A model generated the notes under the pieces. That model did not search any database. It saw only the letters and a program-made list of their open reading frames with translations, and was not told where the DNA came from. A DNA stretch of 64,000 nucleotides from assembly GCA_038501785.1 (NCBI GenBank), contig JBAMJR010000053.1, forward strand, positions 5,151,001-5,215,000, written 5' to 3'. Of the stretch, positions 34,212-47,100 are shown in pieces (position 1 is the first letter of the stretch; every line of letters begins with the position of its first letter). The stretch is from Myoxocephalus aenaeus (lineage: Eukaryota > Chordata > Actinopteri > Perciformes > Cottidae). Made by a program: the position numbers and the translations under genes.

Positions 34212-37200
34212 ATGTTTTAATACAATGATTTGCTTCAGGTATGTTCCATGTGCTGTCACTCAATAGTCAGTCATGACTAAATTAATTGTTTTAATTCGCC
34301 TGCCTAATAATTCCAAAGAACAGTGAAATGTAAAGTGACTTCATAGACGAGTAATGTTTGATTTGAAGCTGGAAATAGTTGCCTGTTAGCTTTGAGGCCG
34401 TAGGTTTATTTAGATATTCTGCTCCTCAGCTAAAGGAGGAAGTCTATACACCATCGTAAAGAACGTCTTTGAGGTCCAGATGTGATTAAAGTGTACGGGC
34501 AGGCGTGAAGATGCTGGGTGGCTCGGCTGCAGTTCACCTCCCCAAGAGTCCTATCTTTCCAGAGTGAAGCAGAGTCCAGATTTCCTTTTCCACCTAAAAG
34601 AGATTTAAATATTAGTTCTTAATTTGCCTAGTATTCAGTTAAATCTTCAAAGATGAACTCTTACTGCATATCTGCTGGCCTAAAAAAAGTCCTTCTAATC
34701 ATTGCAAAAAAAAAAAAAAATTGTAATTGCCCCAACACTGCAAGCAGTACTTCCAATGTAGACATATATAAAAATCTACAGCAATTAAATATATCTTTGG
34801 CCGCCTTAAAGAAGCTGCAGTTCGGACTGAACAGCCCTCTGCTCACATTTCCAGTTTGAAATTGATTTCTTGTCATAGATCAGAGACCTCTTGTCATTCC
34901 ACTTCCAATCCTCAAATGGTTTCCCTGATCCTGCTAACTGCCCACGCTGTGAGTGGGCAAACAGGGGGAACCTCCACGGATCTTTACCCAGGGCACTCGG
35001 AGCAGTCGAGGGGGTAGAGGCAGAAATCAAAGGGACTTGGATCATTCCCCATTGGCAGCCTCCATTGTCTATCTGATTTAGGATTGGTGGAGAAGGTGAA
35101 AACTGCGGGCTGGAGTGTGGGGGTGGATGGAGATCAGGCAGAGGGACCCCTTTTTTTCCCCCCCTAATCTTTATCCACCATTAACCCCAGTGCCCCAGTG
35201 TGTGGCTGAGATCAGGGCCATTGGTCAATCCCCCATTCACTGCCACCCAGAATATTTTAAAGTTAAGCCCCCTCGCTTAACAAAAAAAGTCTTACTCATC
35301 AAAGGTTTACTTTCCCCTCTCTCCCGCTCTTCCTTCCTTTTGCTCTCAGTCCCAAGGATCTGCTGCCGTTCTGTATGCACCCTTCTCCCTATGGTCAACT
35401 GTTTTGTCTTCACACTTAGGCAAGAGGGAGGGAGGGAGGGAGGCTGGAACTTTTGGAAGTTCCCCAAGTTTCCATATTTTGATTTAATGAGGTCTGGGGT
35501 CTGATAGTGCCGTGCTGTGAGCAAATTGGAGCAAAAGAGGATCGACCAATGATGTCCAGCCCTTCGCTGATCTCTGGGATTTGTAGCTGTCCTGTTTTTT
35601 AAATAGACTCCGGAATTGTGCTTACATTATTTCCGCAGAGGAAGTATTTTTCACACCTGTGACGTATATTTTCCAGCTCCGTTCTTGGGTTCTTCGCTGG
35701 CGAGAGGGCCCCCATATGAAACCCATCACACATTGAACACATAACCATAACAAGGCAGAATTCAGTCCAGACCTCTGACTCCATGTGAACAGATTCTCTC
35801 TCTCTCTTTCTCCGTACTATACCTTTTTCTTGTGTCAGGTAATTATCTTGCACATGTCTGAGGTGAAAGAGAAATGACTGGGGGACAGAATAGGAAAAAA
35901 AAGCAAGAAAGGATGTGGAGATGCAGGGTAGACGGTGAGGAGTGAGGAGAAGAGATTGCACGGAGAGTGTTTGACCAGAGTGCACAGTTGCCATGAAAAT
36001 GGAGTTAGAAAGTGGGAGGTGAGGAGGCTCACAATGAGTATTGCCATCATTTCTTAAGGAGAAGATAAAGAGGCTCGATGAATCTATTGATCTAGTGGCT
36101 GCCTATACTGTCCCTCTCTTTTTTCCCTCTTTCCCCCACTCTTATCTTTTAGCCTGTTGTTTATTTGAAATGCCAAATCCTCATGTTTTTTTTATTTTTT
36201 TTTACAGAAAAATTTGTGATTTGGGAAATTAAATTGAGGGAAAAAGATACATTTGACCCGTAGCAAAGTCAGCCTCATGAGGCCCCTCCATTGTTCTGTG
36301 TATAAATACACACCTCATATCAGACATTACTGTTACTTTTAGAATTGACTGATTGCAAATACTGCACGCACCACCTTTTTTTTCTTTTTTTTTCTATAAA
36401 CGAGCGGGGGATCTAGTGTTTCACGTGTTATTCTTTCCCCGCAATTTAATTGGAGAAAGCTTGGGTGCGGAAGCCGGAGTCGATGGCATCTCTCCAAGAG
36501 CCTGAGATTATTGTGAAACCCAACCCGAGGCAGGCATGACATCAGAGCAGCCTGACATTAGTTTGAACTCCTTATTTCAGGTGGGAAGAATTATGAGTGG
36601 CTTCACTCGCAGGTGATCGTGTCCAACGAATCGGTCGCACACAGTCGCACATTCTTCTCCCAAGGTCTAAATGCTGATTGTCTTGACAGATTGAACTCGT
36701 GTGTTATCGCCAAGCTGTCACGCAGCCTCATTTTTTAGCCTGCACAAATAGCCCTTAGTTTATGTTAGCCCTTCACAGTCCAGTGTTTTATAGTGATACT
36801 GTCATTATGACATCAACTAAATCTACACCTTTTTAACCCGGCTGATGAGTTCTATTAATCTCAGAGACGGCATCCTAGGGCTCCGTGTAAAGAACTATCT
36901 GGGACAAGTCAATGCTGAATTTTTAGTAACACAATTGTAATATTGCTACATGCTCTATGTTACCCACGTAAATTGTTTTTTTGTACCAAATCAACCTTAA
37001 AAAAAGAGATTTGGGCTTCCTGTGGAGAAATAAGAGTAATCGGATACAAAGAAGGTTTGTATAAATGTAAAGTAGATTGTTTGTTCTGTTCCTCGTTATG
37101 TGTATATAATGAGATTTTGTTTCATGCTTATTTAATTGGAGAGACGACAGCCTTCAAATGGTTTCATTCAACATGTATTGTGTGTGTGTGTCTACTGCAC

Positions 37201-37279
37201 TTTTTCATTGATAATATTTATTATGAAAATGACACATTTTAAGATCCCTTCATGAGATAGCGCCCTCCTCCACTGTATA

Positions 37280-37283
<4 letters not shown>

Positions 37284-37310
<27 letters not shown>
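37284..37310. repeat. (CT)n microsatellite
   Basis: Twenty-seven nt of uninterrupted alternating CT. Confidence 0.9.
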
Positions 37311-37598
37311 GTCACTCTTTTTCTTTTGTTTGTTTTAGTGAAAAGTTAACAATCTAACCACGCGGTCACAGCCAATGAAAAAGCTTTTACTCCAGAGGCA
37401 ACAAGCCAAGTCCTTTGTTCATAATGATCACTTGATCGCCGGCTGAAAAGGGATACAGGCGGCGGCGAAATCCTACAAGAGCTTGGAATCTGACTTCCTC
37501 GCCGCAAACCACAAGCTCAGACAGTGCAACCGTTACTACCTGGTTGGAGACGAAATGGGCAGAAAGCATCCGTGTGTGTGGGTGTAAAACCCCCCACA

Positions 37599-37599
<1 letters not shown>

Positions 37600-37632
<33 letters not shown>
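37600..37632. repeat. (CA)n microsatellite
   Basis: About 33 nt of CA. Confidence 0.9.
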
Positions 37633-37785
37633 CACTCGCACAGCATGCTCGATTTGGGTCACGGAGCTGACAGACAGTGGAATGTGAATGTGTGTATGTT
37701 GACAAACTCCACTGCACTCTGAATGGGGTTTGTGATTACACCTCATCATGCGTGCTGCATCGGTCCTGTCCCCGGCCCCCGATCC

Positions 37786-37848
37786 TTCCCCCCCGTCTCT
37801 CCCTCCCTCTCTCTCTCTCTCTCTCTCCCATTTCTCCCTCTCTCTCAC
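37786..37848. repeat. Polypyrimidine (CT)n tract
   Basis: CT/CCT-rich tract on the plus strand with a 20-nt pure CT core and a second smaller CT cluster. Confidence 0.8.
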
Positions 37849-38180
37849 CACAATGCCTCATGGGCAATCATGTGGTCACACTACCTGACTCCTTGCTGCT
37901 CAAGAGTGCAGTTGACAAAAACAGCCCGAGGCCCGTCATGTGGAAAAGATTCAGCCGGCACACAGCGTACATTCTGCCCTCCCCATCCCACCCCACAACT
38001 CCTCACTTTCTCCCGCTAAGTAACTGAAGCACCAGGGTGTTTCCTTCTCCTGCTCACCTGTGAAGGGAAATGGCACGGCTTTCTTCTTGTCTGAGTGTGT
38101 GCGAGAGTGGGTATTTTCGTGTTTGCAACATTGTGGCCACAGTGCATGGATGCCGCTTTAAACAGCAATGTGCGTACGGG

Positions 38181-38223
38181 TGTCTGTGTGTGTGTGTGTT
38201 TTTGTGTGTGTGTGTGTGTGTGT
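38181..38223. repeat. (GT)n microsatellite
   Basis: GT array interrupted by TTTTT. Confidence 0.9.
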
Positions 38224-38439
38224 TCGCCAGCCCGTCTCCCTCCCACTCTCTGAGAGATGCAGGCGGTTTCTCTCTGTCAGTTGAGTTGCACTCCTCATGT
38301 CATGTAACATAAAGCTGGCGGTCAGTGAGAGCTCTCAGCTGTCAGTCAGCTCGGTGGTCCTGGCCTGTCGAGCTGCTCACCTGTGTTTATTGGACAAGAC
38401 CTGCTCCACACTACCCAGGGAGAGCACCTTGTCTCCATT

Positions 38440-38640
38440 GCTTTTCTTTTTCTTTTTTTCTTCTCTCTCTTCCACTTTGTTTTTGTCTATTTCTATCATT
38501 CCCTTTGTCCGTCTTTCTCCCTGTCTCACAGCACAATATCACTTTTCTTTCTTTAAATCCACCACAAGCTCTGTTCCCCAGTTCTTCTCCCCGCTGTCCT
38601 GCCCCCCCCCCCGCTTCTCTTTTTCTGCTGTCCCTGCTGT
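38440..38640. repeat. Pyrimidine-rich low-complexity tract
   Basis: About 200 nt of strongly T/C-biased plus strand, including a run of ten C near 38,602-38,611. The overlapping open frames (162 and 139 codons) are Ser/Leu/Phe/Pro-rich because of this bias and do not look like proteins. Confidence 0.7.
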
Positions 38641-38905
38641 CCGTTTTTATTTTGTATTATTTCGGGACCTCTTTGTCAGTCCTTCGTTTAAAGCCGCGGC
38701 GTCTCTTCGGCGGCGGTGTTCATTTCTTCTCCGCACCTGGCTGAGCACACGCATGAGCGTGCGCACACCGCCGCTAGACGGCTGATTGAAACTCGTGTCT
38801 CAAAGTTGCTAATGTTCACTGGAGCATTATATTGTAGATAAAGTAAATAAACTAGGTTACCATGGGAGAAATCTCTGGAATAGACTGCAGTGATCGGGCA
38901 GATGA

Positions 38906-38953
<48 letters not shown>

Positions 38954-39002
38954 CTTTCTCTCTCACATAAACAGGCACACACACACACACACATACACAC
39001 AC

Positions 39003-39041
<39 letters not shown>
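38906..39041. repeat. Double (CA)n microsatellite
   Basis: Two CA arrays (38,906-38,951 and about 38,975-39,041) separated by about 23 nt. The second is interrupted by TA and CCC. Confidence 0.95.
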
Positions 39042-39045
<4 letters not shown>

Positions 39046-41737
39046 TGGGAATTGCTGAAAAGGTGTCAGTGATGTTGAGGTGTGAGTGGAGCAAAGGGTC
39101 GGGAGATATTTTCTATGGCTCAGGAAGTTTAATGTTTTTTGAGGAGCTCTCTAGGAAAAAAAAAAAAACAGTTGGATGCACAGGCCTGCAGTCAAGGGGC
39201 TGCTTATATTGTCAGTCCTTAGCATAAATTCAGTATATAGTATAACATTTTTAAGGTCATTTAGTTTTCGCTTGGTGAATTTCCCTGAAGCCATACTTAA
39301 CCAGATGAGCTTAGATGTTCAAAAAGTCTGAAAAGAAAAGTTATTAACTTACCCACAGCCAAAGGTAGTCTCAATCGATTCAACTTCCTTTATTCGCGTT
39401 CCCTTTTCCTCTGAACTCTGTAATTTTTCTTTTCAGAAGTTCTTTTCGAACCGTTGTCGGGTCTGTCCAATTCAAATGATTTTTTTTTTTTTTTGTTGGA
39501 AAGACTCATTAGCCGGGCCAAGTTCGCATATTGCTTAAATGCAAGGGCGGACTCTTTGTGGCCACGGGGCTTCAAACCAGGGTCCGCTGAATGATCCCTC
39601 AGGGTTGAGCGCTGGCGAGGCGCTGAAGCCACACATCCAAGGAACACGGCATTCATAGTTCCACCTGGTATTATATGAAACTCCCTTGTATTTGCCGTGG
39701 TTCCATTTTGTGCCGTAAAGTGGTATAGGTGACATGGTAATACATTTGCATTGTGCCCGGTGATAAATACTCTACCAGGTCTTACTCACTCCGCTGCTTC
39801 CGAATGTGTCCGGACAGCGCCCGCATTGTCAAAGGTATGAGGCTCATTCAGAACTCGCTCTCCCTCTCCCTTCCGCCCTTTTGTCAAATATTTCTGCGCG
39901 GGTGATAGTTTTCTCATTTATTTAGTGAATAGTCGGCGGGGTGCAGAAGAAAGAGAGTTTTTACATTATGGAAATGATGGAATGGGTTATAATCTCCCAC
40001 ATATTCATCACGGCAGACATTGGACCCTTGTGATACCGTCCTCCATTTGGCCATTGTTCCGGTTCTCTTTTCGCCAACTGTTCCCCTCAATGGGCGAAGC
40101 GGGCTTTAATCCTGTCTCTCTTTGGAATGACAATGTTTACCAGCTATCATTCAATAAGGCGCCAGGAGCATGACACGCATCCCTCTGTTAGTTAATGCTG
40201 TGTGAATGTGCAAGGACCAGATTCAAAAGAAAGGTATTGTCAGCCCTCTGAGGATGGGATGGAAGGGTGAGGCCAGTTCCACAAAGTGATCGGCTGTTTG
40301 TGTGCAAGCTTCCTATCCCCGAAAACCTTTCAATACCTTTCCACCTACATTTCTTGTCTTTACTGTTTACGTGGCATTACAGTTAAAACATGAGCCGTGA
40401 GCAGGCCTTCTGGAGTCACACAGCAAACACATTGACATGGCAATGCTGGGTAATTATTGCCTGTAAGCAGGGATTAGGGTTGTGGATGTTGACAGTGAAT
40501 TGGCTTTCAGAGCATGCGGATCAGACACATTCTTGCAAAGAGTGAAGGTGTCTGTACATAAACCCCCTCCTCTTTCACGTCGCCACCTTGTGTGTTTACA
40601 GTTCACCAATAAATATGGGCTTATTTTTCTCACTCCCTTATCTCTGATGGTGAAAGGACGCACAAGTGAGCTAATGAGATTTCTAAACGTATGAAAGGAA
40701 AGGGGGGAAAAAAAAGAATCCATGGAAGCTAAGATGTTTGTCTGGCTTTATTTGCCTCCATTTCCTTTTTGGTCCCTTCCAAATTGTGTTCCCTTTCAAA
40801 GTCTTGACAGCAATAGGGATTAGCGCCGTAGCTGCTCACAATCATTAGTGTGTTTTCGCCATTGTGTCATGCTCTGTTTTCTGCCACCACCTTGCCTCCT
40901 GCACGTGTCTCCTGCTTTCGTGCCAAGCGAGAAATGAAAAACAATCCCTGCGACCTCCAGCGACCCCTTCTGACGCACAGACAGTTAAATGGTTTGTAAG
41001 ACGTTTAATTACCAAATGGTATAATCGTTATTCATCTCATCATTAGATGTATGATATTAAGTGAATTGCCTCCCTTGGGTCCCTGTGTTTCACAGATCAA
41101 TAGATTTAGATGGCGCTTGAAGGGGGTGCGGGGACTGGGGGGGGCAGTTAAAACACTTCTGAGGCCCCAGATATGAACATGTGCATTGTTTGTGTGACGC
41201 ACCATGGTGACATTAACTCATTTATTTATGCGATTAGCTTTTTTATAGGTTTAATTATGCTAATGCCTACGTCTGAACCCAGGAATGGCAATATGTCACT
41301 ATTTTCTTTTTTTTAATGGATTTGCGGCTCCGTGGGTTTATTTTGATGGTGAAAGGACATGAAACAATAGACAAGGTTATGGCACCCGCAGACTTCCCAT
41401 CGGCAGAGTGCTTGCGTTTGCACTTTGGGACACTTTGTTGGTATCAAGCATTGTTTGAAGGCATTGTGGAGATTGCTAATGCAGCGTGTACACCTCTGAG
41501 GCCCAGTAGCCTGCAGCTTGATATCGCCTGTATTCCCAATGTGAATATGGCTGAGTGGTGATCGGGGACTTGCTGCACCACAAGCTGCTATTCACTGCAG
41601 CCGGCACTACTAGCCGGAGTTAATTGTCCATTATCTGCTATTATCTAAGCTCTACCCCTCTCTGTCTCTTTTATTCTCTCTCACTCATGATTCTAGCCGT
41701 CGCCACCAGTTTCACTCTCAATATGCTGTGTCCACTG

Positions 41738-41760
41738 CCCCCCCCCCCCCCCCCCCCCCC
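41738..41760. repeat. Poly(C)23 homopolymer
   Basis: Twenty-three consecutive C on the plus strand. Runs this long are uncommon in vertebrate DNA and can adopt i-motif (C strand) or G-quadruplex (G strand) structures. Assembly length error is likely at such a site. Confidence 0.9.
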
Positions 41761-42808
41761 TGTCCCCCACCTACTCTAGCAACCTTATACCAGTGTTGAA
41801 GCCAAGTCCTGGCAACTGAGTTCAAATAGTAATAATGATTCCCTTTGTTCCTGAGGTACCTCGAACATGAAGTCAGCAAAGCATCATATTCTTTGCTTGT
41901 CTTATCGTCTCCCTACTTGAGTGGGCGGTGCTCTTGTTTCTAATATATTCCCATCCAGAGTAAAGATTTGAAGAATATTTCTTTTCTGGGAAAAATGTGC
42001 AGATGTACAGATTACATTTGTATTACCGTTTCCAAAAGGTATGATTAATAAGTGTTGGATTGATGACGTATCTGTTTGACAACATATCTCTTATGATGGA
42101 TGCGTAAATACTATTTGGAAGTTTGCAGGAGAAGACTCTTTAGATTGATAAGGTGATAGATCTGCTGAGGTGTTTGAGGAATCCTCAGAAATTTCACTTG
42201 ATGGCACTGTTTTCCTTTTTGCTCCCGCTGAAGCAACAGGGCATGTTTTATGTATGCTGGGCACAATGTGAAAAGCCTGGCTGTGCCACAGATGTGTGTC
42301 TTCCTTTCTCTTCCTGTCCCTGGGCACCGAGAAACATGCTGGAACACTGACAAACAATAACATCATGCACTCTACTGTTTTAAAAAAATCATTATGCTTC
42401 AGATAAAACGGTTGAAAAAAAAAAAAAATCAAGTACATATTGGCACAGTTACTGCACAGTTGTTAATTATTTTTTTTTGTGTTTTTTTTAAAATATTTTC
42501 CTTTCCTTCGATGCTTCTTTTTCTTAAAAAAAAGAAAAGGTTTTTTTTTTTTTTATTCTGTATTTTATTTCTTGCCTGCTCGGAAAATGTAATGTATATC
42601 TTAATGTAAATTTGAACTGTCACTATTCAGCAGTTTAAATTAATTAAATTGCATTTCTCCTGTGCTGCCAGGCGATGCTTTAATAATTACATCAACAAGA
42701 TGATACAAATTATAAAGCCTGGAGTGTTTCTGCAGTTCATTTCAATCATACACCTCTCAACTGATATAGTTGGATCTTCACCTGCAATTAGTTCCCCCCT
42801 AACCCCCC

Positions 42809-42862
42809 CACACACACACACACGCGCACACACACGCGCGCACACACACTCACACACGCACA
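42809..42862. repeat. Mixed (CA)n/(CG)n alternating tract
   Basis: Alternating pyrimidine-purine sequence with CGCG interruptions, a strong Z-DNA-forming pattern. Confidence 0.9.
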
Positions 42863-44141
42863 AGTAATGCATACATTATAAAGTACTTTTTTTGCCAGTG
42901 TTATTATAGTTTAGAAATAAATGCAAAGTATTAAAGCATAACATTCAGTTGAAAGGGAAAAATGGTTGCCCTTTGTCCATTACTCTCCCTGCTGTCTAAC
43001 GGGGAGGGAGGGGGATTAAACCGAGTTTAAATAGAGGTTGGATGGATGGATTGGGGGTGCGCAGGGTGGTGGGGGTCAAGATCATATTAAGAGCTCACAA
43101 AGCAAATGGTTCAGCGTTAGGAAGTGTTGGTCTGGTGGCCCGGGCCTCATGAGCAGTCTTTAAAGACGCAATACATCACAGTGAAAAATAACTAGCGCTT
43201 GCATTTCAACGTTGTGCACATCATAAATAAAGGTGTGCCACGTGTAATTGAGGCTCGTGCATGGGGAACTCGGCTGGAGATGAGAAATGGAAATCTGTGT
43301 ACTGGTAAATAGATAATCACACAAAAGTAATTGAGGTTTTCAAACCCCAATCTAGTCTGCCAGCGTGAGCTCGTTTGCATGTTAATCACGTCAGTGATTT
43401 CCCTTCATCACAGGGAAGTCCGTGCACACTTCCATAACCAGCTTTTAATTGCATTTAAAATGTCACAGAGGTGGAACACATGTAATTTAGCCAGAACTGT
43501 GTCCAAATTAATGGGTACTACTGAGACGCTCCATTGGACAGGGTTGGAAATGAGAGAGGCTGTCCATTGTTTGGGTCTTTATTAGAGGCTCTTCCAGGCT
43601 CTCCACGATAACATCTCTACAGCATACATCAAGACTTCAAAATTAAATCCGACAAGCATTTTGTGAAGGACTTACCACGACTGTAAAGGCCAACTTCTTG
43701 CAAAAAGAACATTAAAACATAAAAAAAAGGTGGGAAAATAAACATCAAAGGGAAAGACCACAACGCCAAAGTGTTGGGTTTTAAATGGAGAAAGAAATGG
43801 AGGAATAGTTTATTTTCTTTCATCACCAGGTGTTCTGTGGCGTATAAATTACCAAGATGATGTTTCCATAACACAGCTTAGGGCACTCTAGAGAGGGGAA
43901 ACCTGCAAAACAGACCTATTTAATGTTTCATTGAGGTGGACCATCAGGAGCAATGAGCCAATATTCCTCTTCCCCTTTTTCCAGATGCCCTCCACACCAC
44001 CACTGTATCTCACCAAAACCTAAGCCCCTCTTACTACTTTTCTTTTTTTTTCAAAAAAAGGAAAAGTTCTGCCGAGACCTACATGAAAGGAAGGAACTGT
44101 TGAAATGTTAATTTTACCATCTGCTGTCGAGGCCTGCTACC

Positions 44142-44159
44142 TTTTTTTTTTTTTTTTTT
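44142..44159. repeat. Poly(T)18
   Basis: Homopolymer T within a T-rich 80-bp stretch. Confidence 0.85.
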
Positions 44160-47100
44160 GTGTGTGCATTTTCTTTTCTTTTTTTCTTCTTTTCCCTGCC
44201 TTCTTTAATTCCCAGTAGTTCTGTTCTGTTTCATGAATGTGCTGCTATTTTGGCCGTTTGAAGTCATGGGGTCTCTGCTAGCGTGGCTTTGACTGGCTGG
44301 AAAAACACAATGCCACATGGTGGATGGTGGAGCCTGTCCATTAGTTTCCTGTTAAACGCCCGGTCCCTCCTGGTAACCCTGTTTCTTATACCAGTCCCAA
44401 GGCTCCAGTTCCGCTCCCATGCCCACCTCCAGCCTGTCAGTCGCTCCCACTGACTCCGTCCTGCCCTTGCTCCCTTTCCTTCCTGAGTGTGCACGTCTTT
44501 GGGGACCTATTTAGTGTGTTTATCTTAATGCTGAGGATTTTAATCACTCGTTTACAAGACCCCGAGCACCTTTAGCTGATCAAAGTTTTTCCCCCCCTCT
44601 TCTCAGCACACATGATATTAGTTTTCCTGTAAGCTCAATAAACCATAGCATATCCTAGATAGAATAAAATTCCTGTGCTCCTCCATCTTTTTTTTCTTTT
44701 TTTTGTCCTGTCTTCTCATCAGACAAGTTGACACATTTAAAAAGCAAAAGCATATTGCCAAGTTTGCTGTGAAGATTTTGCCAAATGGATAGATTCCATT
44801 GTGAGATTTGATAGTTGGCAATTAGGGTGAGACATCCTGTGTGCAGAGTTGCTTAGCATTTTCCTTGGCCGGGACCAGATTGTTTAGTCTGCTCTCATTG
44901 TGAGCTGTTTCTGAGCTGCACTTGACGGTTGTTTGCAGAGCGCTGGGGGAAAATGTGAGAGGGGCCAGTGCCTTTCTCTATTTATTTATTTTCCCCGTCC
45001 TTGGAGCTGGAATCTGATTTGTGTTCATGTTTCTCTATTCTCTCTGAGCGGTTTTTAAGTGTGGCTGCTGAAATCTAGACTCTGTATGACCTCACTGTGC
45101 GGCCTGTGTTTCATTAATGACCAGCCCTGTGGTTTGGGGAGAGGAATATTTTTCATATGACACCGCCTTGCATTAGCGCGGAGCGGCAGCTGCACAACCA
45201 CAAAACCATCCAATTTTGTGGCTTTGAAAGGTGTGAAAAGTTCAGCTCCCTATAGAAAGCATTGCATTTATAATTATAGTCGGTGTGTATATATACGTGT
45301 GCGTATATGTGTCAAGGAGCGGAACTACCGAAGACTTGTAAAAGTAACAACAAAAAGTCACCTACTAATGAAACGTTTGTCTTTCATTCTCCTAGGCAAC
45401 TCGTGAAGTAAATAGTGGAGATATATTTCAGAGTGAGACGTTGACATGCTACGCCTAAGAGAAGCCACCTAAAATAACACGCAGAAATTCAAAGGGGGAG
45501 TAGGTAGCATTTTGACAGCTTGATTCATTTGGAATAAATATTTAATTTCAACATGGTTTCATACTGTTTGGACCCTCAGAGTCCCTAATACAAGCAAGTC
45601 TTTTAAAGTCTTTTAAAAAGAAAAAAGAAAAAAGATTTAAGTGCCACATCTGGCATAAGAGGTATTTCTTCGCAGATTGATTGATTTCCCAGGCTTTGTT
45701 GGAAGCGACTCACGCAAGCCACACAGCAATTGACTAAGAAGCATGCAACAATTCACAGACACACGTAGCAAGCCCCGGCACCCCTCCCCTCCAACAAAAA
45801 AAAAACCCAGACACTAGACTACTGTAACTCTGTTTTGTACCTTGCAGGATATTGAATATCCAAAAGGAAACCTCGGATTTGTCCCGTCCCAAAAACAAAG
45901 AACCCTTGTGCTGCCGCCCTCCGCCTCTCGCTCCCTCTCACTTTACAAGCAAACTGGTACTGTCATCATCGCACAACAAACACAACTCATTTGAATACAA
46001 GCGTGTGCGTATTTCCAGATCATGGCCGTTCACCACTGTAGCCCCGGCAGCATTAAGTGCGGTGTTGTCAGCTTGAAGGCGGGAGGTGGAACAGGGAGAG
46101 ATTGAGGTTAGTCACCGGGGCTCAGGGAGAGTGAACAAAGGAGAAGATTACCTAATAGTCCTGCTATGTATTTGAAGTGGAGCCTGCTGTTTGTTTGGGG
46201 AGCTTTTTGGGGCTGGATGTGCGGGGAGATGTCTCGCAGGCAGCTGATGGGTACTTTTAAGCTGTCAGAAACATCCCCTTTGCCATTCGTCTTCCTGAAT
46301 AGACGGCAACGGGCTACGACGGGGGCCAAAAAGGCAACTCGGAGAGAAAGTTAATGATGTTTTCCCCCGAGTTCGCAAACTCTTGGGAAAAAAAAGCGTT
46401 GCCTCGAAGTATAATTGGGTGTCTTTATTGTAAATTAAAAGTCATCCGTGATGATGGCTTGACAAGTGTTTTAAGCCGCTGATGCACGCGCCACGCACTA
46501 TTTTCGGGCATCGCTTTACGAGATCTCTAATGAGTCTGCTCTCCACTTGTGTGTTTTGTAAACAACAGCCTTGCAGGTTGTCACCGAGGAAAAATTTCGA
46601 TATTTTTGCTCGCGGCAGAAATTAATTCGTAGTCACAGCACAAACATCATCAACGTGGCGTAAACTACTTAATTACATGCCAAGACTGCGTGAAACAAAC
46701 TAAAACGGGGTTTCTCGTGTGCATCTGAGGGTAATCTATTTCATTTGTTGCATTGTTTTTTTCCCAAAATTAACCTCATTAAGAAAACACAATAAAACGT
46801 AACGTTGGAAAGGTGCACAGGTTTCTTGATTTCAGTTTGTGATATGTGCGACATACCGGGTGAATCATCAATTTTGTGAACAAAACACTTTTCCTATTTA
46901 GACTTCTTGGACAGTATGCACCAAACCCAATTTGCTGATAACTTTTAAAATGGTGTCGCTGAATTCCTTTTTCTTTTAACCCGTAAATTGCAGTCTTCCT
47001 TTTTCTCCCGCAATTTTGAACAAACAGTTACAACTCTCGATTCTCTGAAATCCCTGCCAGCCTTTTTCTGTTTTGATAAATTGTTCATCTAGTCCTATTT

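Noticed and set aside
38297..38785. 162-codon Ser/Leu/Phe-rich frame
   Set aside because: Explained by the long pyrimidine-rich tract; no domain or signal for coding.
45834..45960. Possible exon after TTTTGTACCTTGCAG at 45,834-45,848
   Set aside because: The acceptor looks fair, but the only nearby donor (CTG|GTACTG) is weak and no frame or context supports it.
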